Source: Pyxidicoccus parkwaysis (GTDB lineage: Bacteria > Myxococcota > Myxococcia > Myxococcales > Myxococcaceae). Taken from it: DNA of 64,000 bases. Position numbers and translations under genes: made by a program. Of the stretch, positions 40,301-42,465 are shown piece by piece (the first letter of the stretch is position 1; each line of letters starts with the position of its first letter). The DNA is taken from contig NZ_CP071090.1 of assembly GCF_017301735.1 (NCBI RefSeq), positions 4,206,001-4,270,000 of the forward strand, written 5' to 3'. A model generated the notes under the pieces. It was not told where the DNA came from and ran no database searches. It saw nothing but the letters and a program-made list of their open reading frames with translations.

Positions 40301-42465
40301 TTGAGCTGGGTGAGCCCCAGCGCCTCGCAGCGGGCGAGGAAGGCATCCGGCACGTCGAGCATGTCCGGCGTGCGCAGCACCAGCGTGCCGCCGCGCGTGA
40401 GGCACGGATAGATTTCCTCCGCGCTCGTGTCCCAACTGATGGAGGCGAACTGGAGCACGCGGTCTCCCGGCTCCACCGGGAACGCCTGCCACGCGGCTCG
40501 GGTGAAGTTCACCAGCGAGCGGTGCTGCACCACCACGCCCTTCGGCCGCCCCGTCGAGCCCGACGTGTAGAGCACATACGCCGCGGCTTCGGGCGGCACC
40601 TTCACGTCGACCGCCGGCGCATCGCCAGTCGGCAGCGCGTCCACGTCCAGCCATACACGGCCGGTGGCTTCGCCCAGCTTCTCGCGGAACTGGCCGCGAG
40701 CGATGACCACCCGCGCGCCGCTGTCCTCCAACATGAAGGCCAGTCGCTCCGCCGGATACTCCGGGTCCAACGGCACGTAGGCGCCGCCCGCCTTCAACAC
40801 GCCGAGGAGCGAGGCCAGCAGCTCCACCGAGCGTTCCACGCACACGGCGACGCGAGTCTCCAGTCCCACGCCGTGCCGCTGAAGCTCACGCGCTACCGCA
40901 TTCGCTTGCGCATCGAGCTCGCGGTACGTGACGGACTGCCCGCCCGCGACGAGGGCCGTGGCGTCCGGCGTCCTCGCGACCTGCGCCTCGAACAGCGCGT
41001 GGATGCTCGTGTCACGAGGCAGCTCCTCGCGCGACCCGTTCCACTCCACCAGCAGCCGGTGCCGCTCGTCCGACTTCAGCAACGGCAGTGCTTCCACCGC
41101 GCGGTCCGGCGACTCCACGGCTGCGTCGAGCAGCACCTCCAGATGGCCCAGCAAGCCCTCGATGGTCGCCGCGTCGTACAGGTCCGCGTTGTACGTGGCC
41201 GCGAGCGCGATGCCATCGGGCCGTCGCGCCATCATCAGCGTGAGGTCCAGCTCCGTGCTCGTCACGTCCGCGTCGAGCATGCGCACGCGCAGCCCGGGGA
41301 CCTCGCGGACCTGGGGCAGCGCATCGAGCTGACCGAAGAGCACCTGGAACATCGGCGCGCGCGTCAAGTCGCGCTCCACGTTCAGGGCCTTCAGCAGCGG
41401 CTCGAACGGGACGTGCGGGTGTGCGAAGGCCTCCACCGTTCCCGCGCGGGCTCGCCGCAGCAGCTCGCGGAAGCCTGGACGGCCGGAGAGGTCTCCTCGC
41501 AGGACGAGGGGCTCGAAGAAGAGGCCAATCAGCCCCTCCGTCTCCTTGCGGTCCCGGTTCGCGTACGGCGCGCCGATGAGCAGGTCCTTCTGCCCGCTGT
41601 ACCGCGAGAGCAACGCCTGCAAGCCCGCGAGCACCGCCATGAAGAGCGTCGCGCCCTCTCCTCTCGCGAGCGCTTCCAGCCGCTCCGCGAGGCGCGCGGG
41701 CAGCAGCGCCTTGCGCTGGTCCGCGCGTCCGGTCGCCGTGCGCCTCGGACGGTCGGTGGGCAGCTCCAGTTCGTGCGGCGCGCCCTCCAGGCGCTTGCGC
41801 CAGAACTCGACGTGCGCGTCCAGCGCGTCTCCGCGCAGCCGGCCTCGCTGCCACGCCGCGTAGTCCGCGTACTGGAGCGGCAGCTCGGGCAACGGCGATG
41901 GCATTCCGGCGGCGAAGGTCCCGTAGAGCGCCACCACCTCGTGGGTGAGCACGCCCATGGACCAGCCGTCGGAGATGATGTGGTGCAGCACCACCAGCAG
42001 CACGTGCCGCTCCTGCGTCATCCGCAGCAGCACCACGCGCGCGAGCGGGCCCTTCTCCAGGTCGAACGGCACCTCCATCTCGCGCTGGATGCGCCGGCGC
42101 ACCGAGGCCTCGCTCCCGTCCTCGGGGGCTTCCTCCACGGTGAAGGGGATGCGGGCCTGTGCGTCGATGAGCTGCACCGGCGTGCCGGAGACCTCTCCGA
42201 AGCGCGTGCGCAGTGCCTCGTGACGGCGGGCCACCTCCTGGAAGCTCTTCTCCAGGGACGGCACGTCCAGGCGGCCGGAGAGCTCCACCACCATGGGCAG
42301 GTTGAACGCCGGGAGCCCGGGCGCGAGCTGCTCCAGGAACCACATGCGCTGCTGGGAGAACGTCAGCGGCAGGGCCGGACGTGGCTTCTTCTCCAGCCGC
42401 TTCGCGAGGAGCGCGAGCTTCTCCTCGCGAGTCAGCGTGGGCTTCTTCTCCGTCTCGTTACCCAT
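9562..42465 (-). CDS. ten-module nonribosomal peptide synthetase with terminal thioesterase
   Basis: One uninterrupted frame of 10,967 aa with ten C-A-PCP modules and a C-terminal type I thioesterase; no E, methyltransferase or cyclization domain was found. Ten carrier motifs (GGHSLLA) are spaced about 3.2 kb apart, near bases 39360, 36190, 33010, 29770, 26580, 23320, 20145, 16890, 13640 and 10495. Specificity codes in order: DTENVGTAVK, DALWLGGTFK, DAPQVGAVDK, DALWLGGTFK, DLTKVGHVGK, then DALWLGGTFK four times, and DLFNNALTYK. This predicts X-Val-X-Val-Asp-Val-Val-Val-Val-Ala. The N-terminus (TREEKLALLAKRLEKK) is a short basic helix that may dock with the acidic tail of the upstream synthetase. 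ATG 42465 lies 5 bp after the upstream stop with GGAGAG as ribosome-binding site. Calls are code-based, not biochemical. Confidence 0.96.
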   Translation of the reverse strand: MGNETEKKPTLTREEKLALLAKRLEKKPRPALPLTFSQQRMWFLEQLAPGLPAFNLPMVVELSGRLDVPSLEKSFQEVARRHEALRTRFGEVSGTPVQLIDAQARIPFTVEEAPEDGSEASVRRRIQREMEVPFDLEKGPLARVVLLRMTQERHVLLVVLHHIISDGWSMGVLTHEVVALYGTFAAGMPSPLPELPLQYADYAAWQRGRLRGDALDAHVEFWRKRLEGAPHELELPTDRPRRTATGRADQRKALLPARLAERLEALARGEGATLFMAVLAGLQALLSRYSGQKDLLIGAPYANRDRKETEGLIGLFFEPLVLRGDLSGRPGFRELLRRARAGTVEAFAHPHVPFEPLLKALNVERDLTRAPMFQVLFGQLDALPQVREVPGLRVRMLDADVTSTELDLTLMMARRPDGIALAATYNADLYDAATIEGLLGHLEVLLDAAVESPDRAVEALPLLKSDERHRLLVEWNGSREELPRDTSIHALFEAQVARTPDATALVAGGQSVTYRELDAQANAVARELQRHGVGLETRVAVCVERSVELLASLLGVLKAGGAYVPLDPEYPAERLAFMLEDSGARVVIARGQFREKLGEATGRVWLDVDALPTGDAPAVDVKVPPEAAAYVLYTSGSTGRPKGVVVQHRSLVNFTRAAWQAFPVEPGDRVLQFASISWDTSAEEIYPCLTRGGTLVLRTPDMLDVPDAFLARCEALGLTQLNLPTAFWHEVTASLDAGKAKLPASLKWVVIGGERAVPERVAQWRRRVGAAVPLLNTYGLTEVTAVATSVDLARQAGAEDAGREVAIGSPLKNVRVYVLDGELEPVPPGVVGELYVGGEGLARGYLGRTELTAERFVPDPFGDGARLYFTGDKARWRRDGTLEYLGRGDTQVKIRGHRIEPGEVESALLGQPGVREALVAVREDAPGDKRLVAYVVPVEGRALEGGEVRAALEQRLPRFLVPQAVVVLERLPLLPNGKVDRKALPAPEAQRESRREAFVAPRTPVEQMIAGFWAEVLRLESVGLHDNFFEVGGHSLLAMQLVARVREAFRVDLPLRDVFESPTVAALAERVARAVALAGVLAPPLKRTARDGVAPLSFAQQRLWFLAQLDPANTSYNLWAPVRLTGALDVGALERSFAELVRRHESLRTTFRSEAGSPVQVIAPEGQVPLELADLGALPEDAREAAAKARAEEEVRRPFDVERGPLLRTTLLKLNAQDHVLVLVMHHIVSDYWSMGVLVREVAALYEALSHDQPSPLPELPVQYADYAVWQREWLKGEVLDAQLAYWRKQLTGASHALELPTDRPRPATQTFRGANRLVMWPKALWRDVESFGRREGATSFMVLLAAFQTVLSRYSGQEDVSVGAPIAGRSHSETEGLIGFFVNTLVLRSRLSASQTFRELLAQVREVTLGAYAHQDVSFEKLVEELQPERDLSRSPLFQVTLTLQNTPGAEVRLQGLTLKGMEAEEKTSKFDLSLVVEEMEAGVVALVNYNSDLFDVGTMERMLGHLRVLLESAVARPEQRLWELPLMDAEEQRRVVGEWSGRRAEYPREQSLPELFEAQVLKTPDAVAVSYEGQHLTYAELNRWANQLAHHLKGMGVGPEVRVGLCVERSLELVVSVLGILKAGGVYVPLDASYPLDRLSWMKREAGVALLVAQERFADDIADSSEPVFCVDTQWEVIVRQPDRNLPSRVGGDNLAYVMFTSGSTGRPKGVGVPHRAVSRLVLGTDYASFGPEEVWLQLAPISFDASTLELWGALLHGAKLVVYPAGAPSLEELGHVLGDAGITSLWLTAALFEQMQARQPEALAGVKQLLAGGDVLPVGRVHERLAAGGVLINGYGPTENTTFSACHRMEGPRELSASVPIGRPITNTQTYVLDSTLQPVPAGVPGELYVGGEGLAVGYVSRPELTAERFVPSPFGKGERLYRTGDVVRWRADGTLEFLGRRDTQVKVRGFRIELGEVETTLAQHPAVNEVVVIAREDGSEGKRLVAYVTHDEDVTLDVATLRTHVKQRLPEYMVPSAFVVLDTLPLTPNGKVDRKALPAPDTRTTKTEGFEAPRTEAEQKLAAIFSEVLNVQQVGLHGDFFELGGHSLLATQLVSRVREAFRVEVPLRDIFEAPTIEKLARRLEEMRGSAPENQAPPLKRVPRTGTMPLSFAQQRLWFLDQLEPGSPFYNIPMAVRLTGLLHVDALERSLRELVRRHEVLRTTFRTEGGSPVQLVSQQAVLPFALVDLSTLPPEESEATVHRLIREEALRPFDLGSGPLLRTRVLKRSDQEHILLANMHHIVSDGWSLGVIVREFAALYAAFSQGQPSPLPELEVQYADFAAWQRAWLESGALRSQLDWWRQQLEGAPQVLSLPTDRPLPSVQTFRGANVPVHLPRALSHAVKALAQRDGATPFMVLLAGFQALLARYSGQDDLVVGTPVAGRTRAETEGLIGFFVNTLALRARPSGEKSFLALLGQVRDAALGAYAHQDVPFERLVEELHPTRSLSHAPLFQVMFSLQNTPMPERSLPGLNLRPVEAEIGAAKFFLTLALEEQPDGFAGVFEYNVDLFDAATVRRMASHWLMLLEAAVEAPERRLADLPLLSAEERHRLLVQWNDTDTEYPRDIPVSVQLAARAERLPEAVALRWDGGQLTYAELMRQVRALSARLRGLGVGPEVCVGLCAHRSPELVVGLLAILDAGGAWVPLEPDSPRERLTLMVEDARPAVLLTQHALKDVLPPGNVRVVFLDEGTPGSAEVTVAAPAVLADNAAYVLFTSGSTGRPKGVLVSHRALARHTAWFISALELGTEDRVLQKASVGFDAAVPEVLATLVAGAQVVLPPSEANSDTGVLLDTLERQRVTVLQLVPSQLRIFLDEEHVERAAGLRVLVSGGEALPVDLVRRVTERLPSTKLINAYGPTETTVDATAWLGGSPGEGPTAPIGRPIANTQAYVLDAGWQPVPEGVPGELFIGGDGLARGYVGRPELTSERFVPDAFSEMPGARLYRTGDRVRWRAGGTLEFLGRLDAQVKVRGVRIEPAEVEAVLAEHPEVREAAVVAGEDGTGGTRLVAYVVPVATPDARFTVDPRAFLAGRLPPAMVPSAFVVLESFPLLANGKVDRKALPAPDATLSEQVYVAPRTPTEEMLAGFFSRVLGVERVSVHDGFFELGGHSLLATQLVSRVRSTFRVELALRELFEAPTVAELARRVDLAQRHGRHVALPGMKAQPRTRELPLSFAQQRLWFLAQLQPGSAFYNVPAVVRLKGPLDVRALEWSFEELVRRHESLRTTFRLQGGVPVQVISPEPTTAFAVVDLEGEADAEIARRVEEEAQRPFDLRRGPLMRATLLRLAPEAHVLVLGMHHIVSDEWSMSILVREVAEVYDALARGERPALPELPLQYGDYAVWQQDWLKGEVLDTQLGYWKRQLAGAPRALELPTDKPRPAMQTFRGALLSVVWPEKLWNAVKALAQKEGATPFMVLLAAFQWVLSRYSGQDDVSVGAPIAGRTREETERLIGFFVNTLVLRSRLSAEQSFRQLLAQVREVTLGAYAHQDVPFEKLVEELQPERDLSRSPLFQVTLTLQNTPTKEVRLRELTLEGMDAQEKTAKFDLSLLAEEAPHGLAVAVNYNSDLFEAETMERLLGHLRVLLESAVATPEQRLEALPLMGGDERRRVVEEWSGKAVDYPREASLAELFEAQVGRTPQAVAVEYEGQRLTYEELNRRANQLAHHLKGMGVGPEVRVGLCVERSLELVVSVLGILKAGGVYVPLDASYPLERLGWMKREAGVAVLVAQEKLADEVAEGGELLVCVDSEWPVIARQPESNLPARVGGDNLAYVMFTSGSTGRPKGVGVPHRAVSRLVLGTEYAHFGPEEVWLQLAPISFDASTLEVWGALLHGAKLVVYPAGTPSLEELGRTLAASGITSLWLTAALFEQMQARQPEALAGVKQLLAGGDVLPVGRVRERLAAGGTLINGYGPTENTTFSACHRMEGEASTGRSGAGTQALGVSLLSDRPAADTLALGASVPIGRPITNTRTYVLDGTMQPVPVGVPGELYVGGEGLAVGYVGQPELTAERFVPNPFGNGTRLYRTGDVVRWRADGTLEFLGRRDTQVKVRGFRIELGEVETALTQHPGVSETVVIAREDGSEGKRLVAYVTPKEGAVLDAASLRAHVKQRLPEYMVPSAYVMLGALPLTPNGKVDRKALPAPDASAPTAETFEAPRSEAEKKLAAIFAEILNARSVGLHGDFFELGGHSLLATQLVSRVRDVFLVELPLRDVFEFSTVEKLAARLASAVATDPGLQAPPLKRVPRTGTLPLSFAQQRLWFLDQLEPGSRSYNIPMAVRVVGTVRVEALQQAFEQLVLRHESLRTTFQDRDGSPIQVISPKADVRLAAEDLSSVPEAERSTEVSRRIALEAQRPFSLNQGPLLRPTLLKLSEQEHVLVLVMHHIVSDGWSMDILVREVGALYEARAQGRPSPLPELPIQYADYAIWQREWLEGDVLDAQLVWWKRQLQGAPSALELPTDKPRPAVQTFLGESLDVQWPRELWDSVTALAHRENATPFMVLLAAFQTVLSRYSGQDDVCVGSPIANRTRAETEGLIGFFINTLVLRARLGGNPTFRKLLAQVREATLGAYSHQDIPFERLVEVLKPERDLSRSPLFQVMFILQNTPRTELRLSGVTLSGMDAEARTSKFDLTLEMTELPHGLSVSVVYNRDLFERDTMGQLLGHLRVLLEAALRAPDARLAELPMLGEAEQRRLLVEWNDTRATFAPVTVHALFEAQAARTPDAVAVVAEDTHLSYGELNRRANQVAHHLRELGVGPDVPVGLYLDRSVSALVGLWGILKSGGAYVPLDPAFPTERLRGVLADAGARALVTRSDLAAVLGWEAGAVIRLDTDAAALAARNDANPVPVTAPENLAYVIFTSGSTGRPKGVAIEHRQLVNYVEGVSRRLELPEGASFASVSTLAADLGNTAVFPALCHGGALHLVSREQASDPAALAALFEREAVDCLKIVPAHLQALLVSGSPERVLPRQRLVLGGDVSDWTLIDRVHALASALEVFNHYGPTETTVGVLTLKVERGPRGRVSASVPLGRPIPNARIYVLDAGLNPVPAGVPGELCIGGAVVGRGYLGRPDLTAERFVPDPYSDEPGARMYRTGDRARWLADGRVEFLGRVDHQLKVRGYRVELGEVEAALERHPDVREAVVLARDAQTGGKRLVAYAVPMAGQTLNVDGLRDFLGRTLPDYMVPQAFVVLDALPLTPNGKVDRAALPSPDFQAAEAESFTAPRTATEEVLAGLFAEVLGLEQVGVHGSFFELGGHSLLATQAISRIRGTFGIDLPLRDLFEAPTVAALAERVDRAVRAGERFDAPPLKPRAQGQDVLPLSFAQQRLWFLEQLAQGSAFYNVPAVVRLTGPLDVASLERSFEELVRRHEALRTTFRAEGGLPVQVISPASRVTLQVAELSGLPKPEREEEMRRRADDEALRPFDLAKGPLLRTTLFRLDEQEHVLVLMMHHIVSDGWSMGVLVQEVASLYDAYSQGRPSPLPELRVQYPDYALWQREWLKGEVLEKQLGYWRHQLEDAPAALELPTDRPRPAVQTYRGEIRHVLWPKSLWHGLEVLGRREGATPFMVLLAAFQWVLSRYSGQDDIVVGAPIAGRTQAETECLIGFFANMLVLRSRLSSEQSFRQLLAQVREVTLGAYAHQEVPFEKLVEELQPERDLSRSPLFQVTLTLQNTPTGEVKLRQGLTLSGVEAEGRTSKFDLSLVVEEVPQGVVAAVNYNSDLFEAETMERLLGHLRVLLESAVASPEQRLEALPLMGEAERSRLVEEWSGKAVDYPREASLAELFEAQARKTPQAVAVEYAGQRLTYEELNRRANQLAHHLKGMGVRPEVRVGLCVERSLELVVSVLGILKAGGVYVPLDASYPLERLGWMKREAGVAVLVAQEKLADEVAEGGELLVCVDSEWATIARQSKSNLPARVGGDNLAYVMFTSGSTGRPKGVGVPHRAVSRLVLGTEYAHFGPEEVWLQLAPISFDASTLEVWGALLHGAKLVVYPAGTPSLEELGRTLSTAGVTSLWLTAALFEQMQARQPEALAGVKQLLAGGDVLPVGRVKERLAAGGTLINGYGPTENTTFSACHRMEGEASTGRSGADTRALGVALPSDGPAADTLALGASVPIGRPIINTRAYVLDGAMQPVPVGVPGELYVGGDGLAVGYVGRPELTAERFVPNPFGKGERLYRTGDVVRWRADGTLEFLGRRDTQVKVRGFRIELGEVETALSQHQGVSEAVVIARDDGSESKRLVAYVTPKDDASIDATTLRTHLKQRLPEYMVPSAYVVLDALPLTPNGKVDRKALPTPDAPVSTAETFEAPRTETEQKLAAIFAEVLNVQQVGLHGDFFDLGGHSLLATQLVSRVKEAFHVELPLRDIFEASTVEKLAARIEAGAGSTNELQAPPLKRVARDVAPPLSFAQQRLWFLDQLEPGSAFYNVPTVVKLAGHLDVDALEKSFHALVRRHESLRTTFRSEAGAPVQIISTEPASALSRNDLSPLPEADRTREAHRFVEAEAHRPFNLEQGPLLRATLVKLSEQEHVLVLVMHHIVSDGWSMGILVREMVALYEAHAQGRQPSLPDLPLQYADYAVWQREWLKGEVLEAQLEYWRKQLEGAPAALELPTDKPRPAVQTFRGDTRNFQWAKGLWESVKALGQQEGATPFMVLVAAFQTVLSRYSGQEDVSVGTAIANRTRAETEGLIGFFVNTLVLRTRLGGNPTFRELLGQVRETTLGAYAHQELPFERLVEELQPERDMSRSALFQVMFVLQNAPVTTVNLPGLKLEGAESSGKTSKFDLTLAMGEAGDGGLAGSLEFNSDLFEPDTIERLIGHLRVLLEAAVARPEQRVQGLPMMAGVERRRLVQDWSGKGAEYPREASLAELFEAQARKTPQAIAVEYAGQCLTYEELNRRANQLAHHLKGMGVRPEVRVGLCVERSLELVVSVLGILKAGGVYVPLDASYPLERLGWMKREAGVAVLVAQEKLADEVAEGGELLVCVDSEWATIARQSESNLPARVGGDNLAYVMFTSGSTGRPKGVGVPHRAVSRLVLGTEYADFGPEEVWLQLAPISFDASTLEVWGALLHGAKLVVYPAGTPSLEELGRTLAASGITSLWLTAALFEQMQARQPEALAGVKQLLAGGDVLPVGRVRERLASGHVLINGYGPTENTTFSACHRMEGPQELSVSVPIGRPITNTQTYVLDGTMQLVPVGVPGELYVGGEGLAVGYVGRPELTAERFVPSPFGEGARLYRTGDVVRWRADGTLEFLGRRDTQVKVRGFRIELGEVETALSQHQDVSEAVAIAREDGDKGKRLVAYVTAKEGAVVDAASLRSHVKQRLPEYMVPSAYVVLDTLPLTPNGKVDRKALPEPEDVSRAAGTEYEAPRTPTEELLAGLFAQVLSLERVGTKDNFFELGGHSLLATQVISRIRSTFGVELPLRELFEAPTVAALAERTENAARASQAMAPPPLNRRVDVQPELPLSFAQQRLWFLDRLEPGSAFYNVPSVVRAKGALDADVLRKSFEGLVRRHESLRTTFGIRDGRPVQLISAEPLLAFEVRNLEVMPEGAREAEALRIVEQESHRPFDLEHGPLLRVTLLKLSEQEHVLAMVNHHIVSDGWSMSVLLREIVALYDAFLEGRESPLPELAVQYADYALWQRGWLKGEVLDAQLGYWKRQLAGVPTALELPTDKPRPAVQAFRGGHVELQWPKPLWDGAKVLAQREGATPFMVLLAAFQWVLSRYSGQDDIVVGSPIAGRTQAETEGLIGFFANMLVLRSRLSSEQSFRQLLAQVREVTLGAYAHQEVPFEKLVEELQPERDLSRSPLFQVTLTLQNTPTSEVKLRQGLTLSGVEAEGRTSKFDLSLVVEEVPQGVVAAVNYNSDLFEAGTMERLLGHLRVLLESAVASPEQRLEALPLMGEAERSRLVEEWSGKAVDYPREASLAELFEAQARKTPQAVAVEYAGQRLTYEELNRRANQLAHHLKGMGVRPEVRVGLCVERSLELVVSVLGILKAGGVYVPLDASYPLERLGWMKREAGVAVLVAQEKLADEVAEGGELLVCVDSEWATIARQSESNLPARVGGDNLAYVMFTSGSTGRPKGVGVPHRAVSRLVLGTEYAHFGPEEVWLQLAPISFDASTLEVWGALLHGAKLVVYPAGTPSLEELGRTLSTAGITSLWLTAALFEQMQARQPEALAGVKQLLAGGDVLPVGRVKERLAAGGTLINGYGPTENTTFSACHRMEGEASTGRSGADTQALGVALPSDRPAADTLALGASVPIGRPITNTRAYVLDGTMKPVPVGVPGELYVGGDGLAVGYVGRPELTAERFVPSPFGKGERLYRTGDVVRWRADGTLEFLGRRDTQVKVRGFRIELGEVETALTQHSSVSEAVVIARDDGSEGKRLVAYVTPKEYASIDATTLRTHLKQRLPEYMVPSAYVVLDVLPLTPNGKVDRRALPAPDAHATKPESFEAPRTETEKRLAAIFAEVLNVQQVGLHEDFFELGGHSLLATQLVSHVREAFQVELPLRDVFEASTVEKLAQKLDGTAASAQVKTPPLVRVSREQPLPLSFAQQRLWFLDQLEPGSAFYNVPVAVKLTGTLDLHALERSFEALVRRHESLRTVFRIENGLPVQVIEPEVRTRLDVVDLSALPESARITEANRLAAQESQRPFSLEHGPLLRTTLLKLSEQEHVLVLVMHHIVSDGWSMGILVREVVALYAAHAQGHQPSLPELPLQYADYAVWQREWLSGEVLEAQLSYWRKQLEGAPRALELPTDKPRPAVQSFRGDTRNFQWPKGLWESVKTLAQHEGATPFMVLLAAFQAVLSRYSGQEDVSVGTAIANRTRAETEGLIGFFVNTLVLRSRLSPVQSFRALLAQVREVTLGAYAHQEVPFERLVEELQPERDMSRSPLFQVMFVLQNAPGSAVSLPGLALEAAESSGKTSKFDLTLGMSESEEGLSGGLEFNSDLFELETIERLIGHLRVLLESAVADPDQRLDSLPLMGKAEQRRLVEEWSGQTAEYPREASLAELFEAQVQRTPQAVAVEYAHQRLTYEELNRRANQLAHHLKSMGVGPEVRVGLCVERSLELVVSVLGILKAGGVYVPLDASYPLERLSWMQREAGVALLVAQERLLRMVQPSEGVPVVRIDTDGPELIARQPDGNPLAVVGGANLAYVMFTSGSTGRPKGVGVPHRAVSRLVLGTEYAHFGPEEVWLQLAPISFDASTLEVWGALLHGAKLVVYPAGAPSLEELGRTLSTAGVTSLWLTAALFEQMQARQPEALAGVKQLLAGGDVLPVGRVKERLASGHVLINGYGPTENTTFSACHRMGGEASSGRPGADTQALGAALPSDRSAADTLALGASVPIGRPITNTQTYVLDGTMQPVPVGVPGELYVGGDGLAVGYVGRPELTAERFVPNPFGTGERLYRTGDVVRWRADGTLEFLGRRDTQVKVRGFRIELGEVETALTQHPDIIEAVVIAREDGTEGKRLVAYVTAKEETALDATALRAYVKQQLPEYMVPSAYVVLDALPLTPNGKVDRRALPAPDALSTAGRREHIAPRTSVEQTLARLWSEVLRHDNPGVLDDFFELGGHSLLATQLVSRIRDAFQVELPLRELFESPTVAQLAQRLEGARARAAGTQAPPLKRAPRDGALPLSFAQQRLWFLEQLEPGSTVYNVPSAARLSGVLDTSALERAFLELVRRHESLRTVFQVANGTPTQVIEPEGRARLHAVDLTSLPSASREAEALRWAQEESQRPFDLAQGPLLRTTLLRLSAQEHVLVLVMHHIISDGWSMGLLVHELSELYAAFSQGRPSPLPELPLQYADYAVWQRGWLQDETLAAQLGYWRKQLDGAPRLLELPTDLPRPAVQSLEGAFAPFSLGRELTEAVKALGRREGATPFMVLLAAFQAVLARYSGQDDVSVGSPIAGRTRAETEGLIGFFVNTLVLRTRLDGNPSFRELLARVREVTLGAYAHQDVPFEKLVEELRPERSLSHSPLFQVMFTLDSTPKAAGQGLSDLMLRPVEVEHRVARFDLTLGLVDGADGLTGGLEYSTSLFEPATVERMLAHLRALLEGALARPEESVFTLPLLGDSERRRLLVEWNDTGSAGASDACIHTLFERQVAATPDSVAVLAGDVSLTYRELDARANRLAHHLRRLGVGPEVRVGLCMERTAELVVAVLGVLKAGGAYVPLDPAYPRQRLAFMLEDARPRVVVGQRHLLDSLPLTTAALVTLDDANGPTEAPISGVTPDHLAYVLFTSGSTGRPKGVALEHRSAVAFLRWTARVFPAETLSGVLASTSLNFDLSVFELFAPLTRGGAVVVARNALELPSLPAAGRVTLINTVPSAMAELVRARAVPTSVRTVNLAGEPLANSLVQAIHEDAPGVERVFNLYGPTEDTTYSTWALAPRGVTREPTLGRPLDGTRAYVLDAFGQPVPTGVAGELYLGGAGLARGYVDRPELTAERFVPDPFSTTPGARLYRTGDRVRWLAEGVLQYLGRIDQQVKVRGFRIELGEIEAALRQHPEVREAVVLARAQGLVAWLVARPGATLDAAELRRFLKERVPDFMVPSAFVTLDALPLTPNGKVDRKALPAPEAPTEPAHAYVAPRDDLELRLARIWEELLGVAPIGIRSDFFALGGHSLLAMRMMSLIRERLGRSLPVVSLFQSGTLEELAARLREAPGQSSVLVPLNSSGSRRPFFCVHPVSGNVLPYLELARALGPDQPFHAFQAPGVEGEQAPLETVEALAARYVEALREMQPSGPYRLGGWSLGGMVAFEMARRLEQQGEQVEQLLLIDSYAFDQRPPEGAGESWLAARFVEFTARLVRLPVPELDAGALPGGDALLSQMLEAGRSAGVLARGVGLEQLRTLYRVFASNLRALWHYEPSAYGGRVTLVRASETQVPTGPDGGWARLAAGGVEVCELSGDHHSILRAPTVESLARKLQEDPATTG
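10390..13500 (-). other. NRPS module C10: C-A-PCP, alanine
   Basis: Code DLFNNALTYK from LNFDLSVFE, VTLINTVP, VNLAGE and NLYGPTEDTTY, a well-known Ala code. C motif HHIISDGWS. Carrier [15 protein letters not shown] precedes the thioesterase. This would be the C-terminal residue of the released peptide. Confidence 0.85.
13500..16760 (-). other. NRPS module C9: C-A-PCP, valine-like, carries insertion
   Basis: Code DALWLGGTFK, C motif HHIVSDGWS. C domain paired with C7. The A2-A3 segment (LLRMVQPSEGVPVVRIDTD) differs from the other Val-type copies while the flanking DNA is nearly identical, so the domain is a mosaic. Confidence 0.82.
14332..14427 (-). repeat. 96-bp A5-A6 insertion, copy in module C9
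   Basis: 32 residues, Ala/Gly/Asp/Thr-rich, with an internal near-repeat GADTQALGA / AADTLALGA. It replaces a 6-residue linker in the valine-like A domains that lack it. This copy is the most diverged (GRPG, SDRSAAD). Confidence 0.8.
16888..19237 (-). repeat. 2.35-kb near-identical module repeat, copy in C8
   Basis: Covers the C-lobe of the C domain, the A domain and the start of the PCP of module C8. By eye it matches 23319-25668 at a constant offset of 6,431 bp with only scattered differences. The upstream edge is sharp, just after the codons for [10 protein letters not shown]. Confidence 0.85.
17584..17679 (-). repeat. 96-bp A5-A6 insertion, copy in module C8
   Basis: Same 32-residue element between [15 protein letters not shown] and SVPIGRP, nearly identical to the C6 copy. 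Confidence 0.8.
20010..23190 (-). other. NRPS module C7: C-A-PCP, valine-like, no insertion
   Basis: Code DALWLGGTFK, C motif HHIVSDGWS. Its C domain is most like that of C9 (RGDTRNFQW, SVGTAIANRTRAETEGL, NAP blocks), but its A5-A6 region lacks the insertion found in C9, indicating segmental exchange. Confidence 0.82.
23319..25668 (-). repeat. 2.35-kb near-identical module repeat, copy in C6
   Basis: Partner of 16888-19237. Shorter stretches of the same sequence recur in modules C7 (about 20330-21780), C4 (about 29930-31500) and C9 (about 13790-14880), giving a dispersed family of A-domain repeats. Confidence 0.85.
24016..24111 (-). repeat. 96-bp A5-A6 insertion, copy in module C6
   Basis: Same element; differs from the C8 copy mainly at DTRALG and SDGPAAD. 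Confidence 0.8.
26440..29640 (-). other. NRPS module C5: C-A-PCP, aspartate
   Basis: A code DLTKVGHVGK (AADLGNT, VDCLKIVP, LVLGGD, NHYGPTETTVG), differing from the surfactin Asp code DLTKVGHIGK only in Val for Ile. Asp is favoured over Asn (DLTKLGEVGK). C motif HHIVSDGWS; carrier [14 protein letters not shown]. This acidic residue interrupts the Val-type series. Confidence 0.85.
29640..32870 (-). other. NRPS module C4: C-A-PCP, valine-like, variant C active site
   Basis: A code DALWLGGTFK with the A5-A6 insertion. C motif HHIVSDEWS, Glu replacing Gly. It belongs to the near-identical A-domain group, sharing long DNA blocks with modules C6-C9. Confidence 0.8.
30466..30561 (-). repeat. 96-bp A5-A6 insertion, copy in module C4
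   Basis: Same element; this copy has GAGTQALG and SLLSDRP. Confidence 0.8.
32870..36060 (-). other. NRPS module C3: C-A-PCP, substrate unassigned (X2)
   Basis: C domain HHIVSDGWS. A code DAPQVGAVDK from VGFDAAVPE, VTVLQLVP, LVSGGE and NAYGPTETTVD. Pro at 239 and Gln at 278 are unusual; I cannot match a known substrate. All catalytic A motifs and the carrier Ser are present. Confidence 0.78.
36060..39230 (-). other. NRPS module C2: C-A-PCP, valine-like, variant C active site
   Basis: A code DALWLGGTFK without the A5-A6 insertion. The C-domain motif is HHIVSDYWS, Tyr replacing the conserved Gly. The A domain is less similar to the C4/C6-C9 copies, suggesting an older duplicate. Confidence 0.8.
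39230..42465 (-). other. NRPS module C1: C-A-PCP, substrate unassigned (X1)
   Basis: C domain starts almost at the N-terminus (LTFSQQRMWFLEQ), HHIISDGWS intact; it condenses the beta-alanine chain. A code DTENVGTAVK (ISWDTSAEE, LTQLNLP, VVIGGE, NTYGLTEVTAV). The acidic residue at 239 could contact a basic side chain (Lys/Orn type), but I know no exact match. Carrier motif is GGHSLLAMQ rather than GGHSLLATQ, so this module has a different ancestry from the Val-type ones. Confidence 0.78.
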
